DNA of 10,306 nucleotides from assembly GCA_004151065.3 (NCBI GenBank), contig NWUY0303878630.1, positions 1-10,306 of the forward strand, in the 5' to 3' direction. The position numbers and the translations under genes were made by a program. The notes under the pieces were generated by a model, which made no database searches, was not told where the DNA came from, and was given only the letters and a program-made list of their open reading frames with translations. Positions 7,941-10,306 of the stretch are shown one piece after another (positions within the stretch are counted from its first letter, which is position 1; every line of letters begins with the position of its first letter). The DNA comes from Larix sibirica (taxonomy: Eukaryota > Streptophyta > Pinopsida > Pinales > Pinaceae).

Positions 7941-8097
7941 TAATGGTAATTTTGGAACAAGGTTTAGATATTATTTTTGAAGTTTACAAATGTAAAGGAA
8001 GTATTAACAGTTTACGATCGTGCTGCTACAACACCTATGGAATGTATTCGATGCTCAATATGATCAATGAATATACTTTTTTTCTTAGAAAAAAAAA
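7941..8097 (+). other. 3' UTR and A-tail of LINE copy 2
   Basis: About 150 bp of mixed-composition sequence follows the ORF2 stop and ends in gatgctcaatatgatcaatg, a T-rich stretch and then A9 at 8089-8097. The drop into very AT-rich sequence straight after supports this as the 3' end. A LINE tail of nine As is short but plausible in an old copy. The open frame crossing this region shows no protein motif and is treated as chance. Confidence 0.6.
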
Positions 8098-8246
8098 TCT
8101 ATTCTATGAAATTATTCATTTTGTAGTTAATAATGTTATGTTAATTACATTAAAAATAGTATGATTGAAATATTAAATTTAAAAACTATAGTCTCATCAA
8201 TATTCATCTATTTAAATAAATATTTTTTTATACAAAGCACTTCATG

Positions 8247-8435
8247 AAAAAAAAATTAATTATATTTTATAAAATAAGTGATTTAATTTTAGAAATACTT
8301 ATACATTCTCATTACAAAATAAAATTTAAATTACTTAAACAAAAAAACTGAATTATATTTTATAAAAGAACAATGATTTAATTTTAGAAATAATTATACA
8401 TTCTTATTGCAAAATAAAATTTAAATTACTTAAAC
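8247..8435. repeat. ~94-bp tandem duplication, two units
   Basis: Units 8247-8340 and 8341-8435 align end to end. Both run from an A-run through aattatattttataaaa and gatttaattttagaaata to aaaataaaatttaaattac and ttaaac. Differences are a handful of substitutions and small indels (for example aagtg against gaacaatg). A partial extension (aaattaatttaataaat) follows the second unit. Confidence 0.92.
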
Positions 8436-8726
8436 AAATTAATTTAATAAATATGGAAGATAAAATTTAATTTATAAACAAATTAAAGAGAAACGTTCTA
8501 CAAATGTTATAACCAAATTCACAAATAACATACTTAAAACTTATATCTTTGCATAAGCTCCAAATGTTTTTTTCCATATGATTGTTATTTTCTCCTCATT
8601 TTGATTCTCCATATTGCTTAAACTTTTAAGCATTAAGATTTTATAAGACAAGAGCTCTTGCTTACGAAGGAACACATAAGTCTAAGTAGTTTTGTTTTGA
8701 ACATAGTTAGTTATCCACTACATACA

Positions 8727-8810
8727 TTTACATTTGTGTTTATCATTGAAAAGATTAATTTAATAAGATTTACATTTGTGTTTATCATTGAGAAGACTAA
8801 TTTAATAAGA
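8727..8810. repeat. 42-bp tandem duplication, two units
   Basis: Units 8727-8768 and 8769-8810 both start tttacatttgtgtttatcat and both end taatttaataaga. They differ at only two positions (gaaaagatt against gagaagact) and abut exactly. This is the youngest-looking duplication in the window. Confidence 0.95.
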
Positions 8811-9023
8811 TCTATGTAAGTTGAGGTAGGTATGTTTTGCATAGAGCATTTTAAGAAACAACTTCTCTAGATACATATTTTAATTTACCTTCTTAGCTTT
8901 CCATAAAATCAAAAGAGTTTTAATGAACCATGCTAAGGCTTTGATGATGCCTTTATAATCAACACTTAAATTCCTCTATTTATCTTGCTTGTACCCATTC
9001 CTATTTAGCTCAAGTTGATATCC

Positions 9024-9152
9024 TTAATTTCAAATAAATCCTTACTCCTTTTTTTCCAATAAATAAAAAAGATTACATCATATCTGCTAGCTTAATTTTA
9101 AATATATTTTTACTCTTTTTTTTCCAATAAATAAGAAAGATTACATCATATC
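9024..9152. repeat. 68-bp tandem duplication, two units
   Basis: Unit 1 is 9024-9091 and unit 2 is 9092 to about 9152. Both begin ttaattt, share ttttttccaataaata, and share agattacatcatatc. The last few bases of unit 1 (tgctagc) are not copied after unit 2. Confidence 0.88.
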
Positions 9153-9184
9153 CCATACAAGAATGAAATAAGAAAAACCGATAC

Positions 9185-9330
9185 AAAAATGACCAAATAT
9201 GAATCTCTAATCTCTATATCTATTACAAATAAAAATAAATTTCATAATTACAAAAATAAATGAGAAATGTAAATCTCTAATATCTATATCTATTACACTT
9301 AAACAGAAATTTCAATAAATTATTTGTCTT
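9185..9330. repeat. ~70-bp tandem duplication, two units
   Basis: The core aatctctaatctctatatct / aatctctaatatctatatct, followed by attaca, occurs at about 9202 and 9272, giving a 70-bp period. Similarity extends upstream (aaaaatgaccaaatat against aaataaatgagaaatgt) and more weakly downstream (aaatttcataatt against gaaatttcaataaatt). Outer edges are approximate. Confidence 0.8.
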
Positions 9331-9374
9331 AAAACAAACTCATAAAATATAAACAATCCTCAACTCTCTCTAAA

Positions 9375-9436
9375 CTTTAATCTTATTCCACACTCTAACC
9401 CTCTAAGATTACCTTTAATCTTATTCCACACACTCT
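9375..9436. repeat. 38-bp-period duplication of a ~20-bp core
   Basis: The core ctttaatcttattccacac occurs at 9375 and again at 9413, each followed by actct or tct. The rest of the 38-bp period matches poorly, so only the first half of the unit is clearly duplicated. Confidence 0.75.
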
Positions 9437-9499
9437 TTATATAATGATGAATGTGAGGGACATTAATAGAAATCACTGTGTCCATTATGTATCATCTTT

Positions 9500-9590
9500 A
9501 TAAGAATTCCATATTTTTGTTTAGTGGGAATATTATATATCATGGACATTTAATAATTCCATATTTTAATTTTTTTACTTGGTGGGAGCT
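9500..9590. repeat. ~50-bp-period degenerate duplication
   Basis: The string aattccatatttt occurs at 9505 and, slightly changed, at 9555. Each is followed within 25 bp by gtggga, and a third shared word, tcatgga, trails both units. Divergence is higher than in the neighbouring duplications, and chance in AT-rich DNA is not fully excluded. Confidence 0.55.
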
Positions 9591-10306
9591 TTTCGTTTAT
9601 GACATTTCATGGATTATTAAGTTTACAAAATGTAAGAACATATCTATTTTTATTAATGTGTATAAATAATTAATTAAAAAAATAAATTAGAGATATTTAA
9701 AGTATATTAATAATGATATTGAGTAAAAGTGTTAAAATTAATAAAAAAAAATAGAAATAAAAAGAAAAGAACAGCAAAGTTTCTACTTTTGAAAAAAATA
9801 TTAAAATCAAAATTTAAAATAAAATTGGAAGCATAAATTAATTTTAGGTTTTGGCCACAAAGTTTAAGCTAGATGAACAAATGCTCATGTTCATAAAAAT
9901 AATTGTAATATTTTCCTATATTATCATGCACTCATGTAAACAAAAACTCGAATCTTTACCAGAAATTGAAATCTACATCGTATTGGGCTATTGTGACCTA
10001 ACATAAAAATACATAAATTCATGGAGGAGGAAGCTAAATGTACCTAAAGATTCATTCTTTTTAAATTTTCCAAAATCTTGCATTTATATTTTAAGAAATA
10101 CAAACTCTTAATCATTAAAAAAACATATAAATAACTAATTATAATTATTAATGATATAACCCACAAAAGCTAAATCAATTCATTATGCAGTCAAACTACA
10201 TAAAACAAGAGAAATAGTTGCAAAGCAACTAATCCCTCCCTTAAAATTATATTTATAGTTAAGATAATGATTTATATATTTATAATTTTTTAGTATATAT
10301 GATATT

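Larger units (their letters stand above)
3480..8097 (+). mobile_element. LINE copy 2, plant L1-like, 5'-truncated in ORF1, with A-tail
   Basis: This is a nearly complete LINE on the plus strand: tail of a probable ORF1, ORF2 with APE endonuclease, RT, zf-RVT and RNase H in that order, a short 3' UTR and an A9 run at 8089-8097. The 5' edge is inferred from the change in composition near 3480, and only about 115 codons of the first ORF remain, as expected for 5' truncation during target-primed reverse transcription. No convincing target-site duplication was found. The sense strand is G/T-rich, opposite to copy 1. Confidence 0.85.
8098..10306. other. AT-rich intergenic DNA, no gene recognised
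   Basis: I see no coding region, tRNA, rRNA or retroelement protein motif on either strand in these 2.2 kb. Open frames are short and are low-complexity translations of AT-rich DNA. What stands out is the set of local two-copy tandem duplications listed separately. A small unrecognised transposon (MITE or SINE) cannot be excluded, but I found no terminal inverted repeats or RNA polymerase III boxes I could support. Confidence 0.6.

Noticed and set aside
3402-8119. Possible target-site duplication of copy 2: aattattcat at 3402-3411 and 8110-8119
   Set aside because: Only 10 AT-rich bases, not directly adjoining the A9 tail, and the 5' edge of the element is not fixed. Chance matches of this kind are expected here.
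7913-8164. 83-codon plus-strand frame after ORF2
   Set aside because: It is out of frame with RNase H, spans the 3' UTR, A-tail and AT-rich flank, and has no recognisable motif.
8247-9590. CRISPR-like array or satellite
   Set aside because: Each repeat has only two copies, with different units and no regular spacers, and the context is a plant-type nuclear genome.
9478-9669. 63-codon plus-strand frame in AT-rich DNA
   Set aside because: Rich in Ile, Phe, Tyr and Asn as expected from AT-rich non-coding sequence, overlaps a local duplication, and shows no motif.

Overview
The window looks like intergenic DNA from a large plant nuclear genome. It is AT-rich and I see no intact host gene, no rRNA or tRNA, and no bacterial-type signals. 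What can be recognised is dead non-LTR (LINE) retrotransposon sequence of the plant L1-like type, with an APE endonuclease, reverse transcriptase (RT), zf-RVT zinc ribbon and C-terminal RNase H. That domain order is typical of plant L1 elements. The style of the ORF2 proteins made me think of a gymnosperm, but this is an impression and not shown by the sequence.

Layout: (1) 1 to about 2300, plus strand, is the 3' half of LINE copy 1. It enters the window at the RT catalytic FADD box and runs through the zf-RVT ribbon to an RNase H domain ending at a stop at 2183-2185. (2) 2186-2690 is a non-coding junction holding a diverged direct repeat. (3) 2700-3021, minus strand, is an RNase H remnant from a third element, lying tail-to-tail with copy 1. 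(4) 3022 to about 3480 is an AT-rich spacer with a 31-bp tandem duplication. (5) About 3480-8097, plus strand, is LINE copy 2. It has a short tail of a probable ORF1, then an essentially full-length but broken ORF2 (3830-7940), a short 3' UTR and an A9 tail. (6) 8098-10306 is very AT-rich and has no recognisable gene. It contains six two-copy tandem duplications with unit lengths from about 38 to 95 bp.

Nothing here is likely to make a working protein. Copy 2 ORF2 has about ten in-frame stops plus frameshifts, and copy 1 has about eight stops plus three frameshifts. Several stops sit where tryptophan, arginine or glutamine is expected, and several frameshifts sit on homopolymer or dinucleotide runs. 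Both point to long-term decay of silenced, methylated repeats. I did not find a new biological system. The points most worth a second look are the hidden minus-strand RNase H, the ATGA overlap between ORF1 and ORF2 in copy 2, the opposite strand composition of the two LINEs, and the cluster of two-copy tandem duplications.
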